Origin: CAYGJN01 sp964350135
GTDB taxonomy: Bacteria; Bdellovibrionota; Bacteriovoracia; Bacteriovoracales; Bacteriovoracaceae
Length of the DNA stretch: 24,920 bases
Direction: 5' to 3'
Assembly (NCBI GenBank): GCA_964350135.1
Contig: CAYGJN010000030.1
Span: 1 to 24,920, forward strand
Below, in pieces: positions 24,538-24,920 of the stretch. The position numbers were made by a program, and so were the translations under genes. The first letter of the stretch is position 1. The number at the start of each line of letters is the position of its first letter. The notes under the pieces were generated by a model. The model worked only from the letters and a program-made list of their open reading frames with translations, was not told the origin of the DNA and ran no database searches.

Positions 24538-24920
24538 CTAACTCCTCGTAAGCCAGTTCACTTTTAGTCCACCGTTAAATAAGCTCATACATTTAAGTTG
24601 TTCAGCTTGAAAACTTTCGTTGCATAATATGCCCAAAATCTCTGGTGAGAATTTTTCTTCAATCTTATTAAGATAATAACTTTCTTTATAGTCAAGTGCT
24701 ATCCGCTTTCCATAGGGTAGATTTGTTATAATCATAATAGAATCAGTTTCAGAAGCTATAGGAAGCTTCTCATCTTTGAATAGATTGTAGGAATAGACCT
24801 CGACTCCTGAAATATCTATCTTCTCTCTATCCAGCCCAATAATTTTTAAAAAGGGATTTTTTATTTCTAATTTAAGAAGTTTTTTAATGATAAAAAGTTC
24901 ATGTTGAATCATTGGAATTG
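24538..24920 (-). CDS. RNA methyltransferase-like protein, C-terminal end (5' partial)
   Basis: The frame is open to the edge of the window, so the 5' end of the gene is probably outside and the ATG at 24912 need not be the start. What is seen is the end of a Rossmann-type methyltransferase: LKIIGLDREK resembles the acidic loop of the SAM site, and IMIITNLPYGKRI is a variant of the catalytic D/N-P-P-Y motif (N-L-P-Y here). The final MSLFNGGLKVNWLTR matches the YNG-x-L tail of RlmL/THUMP-type rRNA or tRNA methyltransferases. It ends one base before the PhoX-like gene, so the two are co-transcribed. The substrate RNA cannot be told. Confidence 0.65.
   Translation of the reverse strand, partial: IPMIQHELFIIKKLLKLEIKNPFLKIIGLDREKIDISGVEVYSYNLFKDEKLPIASETDSIMIITNLPYGKRIALDYKESYYLNKIEEKFSPEILGILCNESFQAEQLKCMSLFNGGLKVNWLTRS

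Noticed and set aside
1..24920. CRISPR array, tRNA or rRNA genes, prophage
   Set aside because: I saw no regularly spaced direct repeats, no tRNA-like cloverleaf or rRNA sequence, and no phage structural genes.

Overview
The window is AT-rich (roughly one third G+C), almost fully coding, and carries only chromosomal-type bacterial genes. Several features point to a Gram-negative predatory-lineage bacterium of the Bdellovibrionota, most like Bacteriovoracaceae/Halobacteriovorax. These are the very large unrecognised secreted proteins, the lipoprotein and Tat-exported protein, the YchJ/SEC-C protein, and a glycerate-kinase and U32 repertoire in an AT-rich background. This taxonomic reading is inference; there is no rRNA or tRNA to anchor it.

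Layout. 1-814: the C-terminal end of a histidine kinase, then a YchJ-like SEC-C protein overlapping it. 986-1954: an unrecognised exported protein with a terminator-like hairpin. 2009-2929: a single IS1-like insertion sequence with a DDE transposase. 2956-8245 (minus): a 1464-residue exported protein of unknown function with a strikingly palindromic leader, preceded by a 258-residue exported protein. 8372-11115 (plus): a tight three-gene operon of a small acidic protein, a divergent SelO-like (protein-AMPylase, pseudokinase fold) protein and an S51 (peptidase E-like) peptidase, followed by an unrecognised gene. 12124-13393: exonuclease III and a divergent XRE regulator with a good promoter and terminator. 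13445-16551 (minus): a 793-residue exported protein translationally coupled to a strongly basic, disordered, putatively nucleic-acid-binding protein. 16704-17693: malate dehydrogenase with a strong terminator.

17753-20558 (minus) holds an exported protein, a D-glycerate 3-kinase, a 51-residue lipoprotein and a membrane-anchored SGNH-like protein with a TPR that seems to have lost its catalytic residues. 20630-22968 (plus) holds a tandem U32 pair: a TrhP/YegQ-like iron-sulfur protein and a cysteine-poor partner. 22965-24920 (minus) holds a Tat-exported PhoX-like phosphatase and the end of an RlmL-like RNA methyltransferase.

Most genes are housekeeping or lineage-specific envelope genes. The best candidates for undescribed biology are: the SelO-like/S51 operon, whose SelO-like protein appears to lack the usual P-loop-like lysine; the pair of giant exported proteins with internal hydrophobic hairpins; the palindromic leader of the 1464-residue gene; and the degenerate U32 and SGNH partners. 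No phage, CRISPR or classical defence system is visible.
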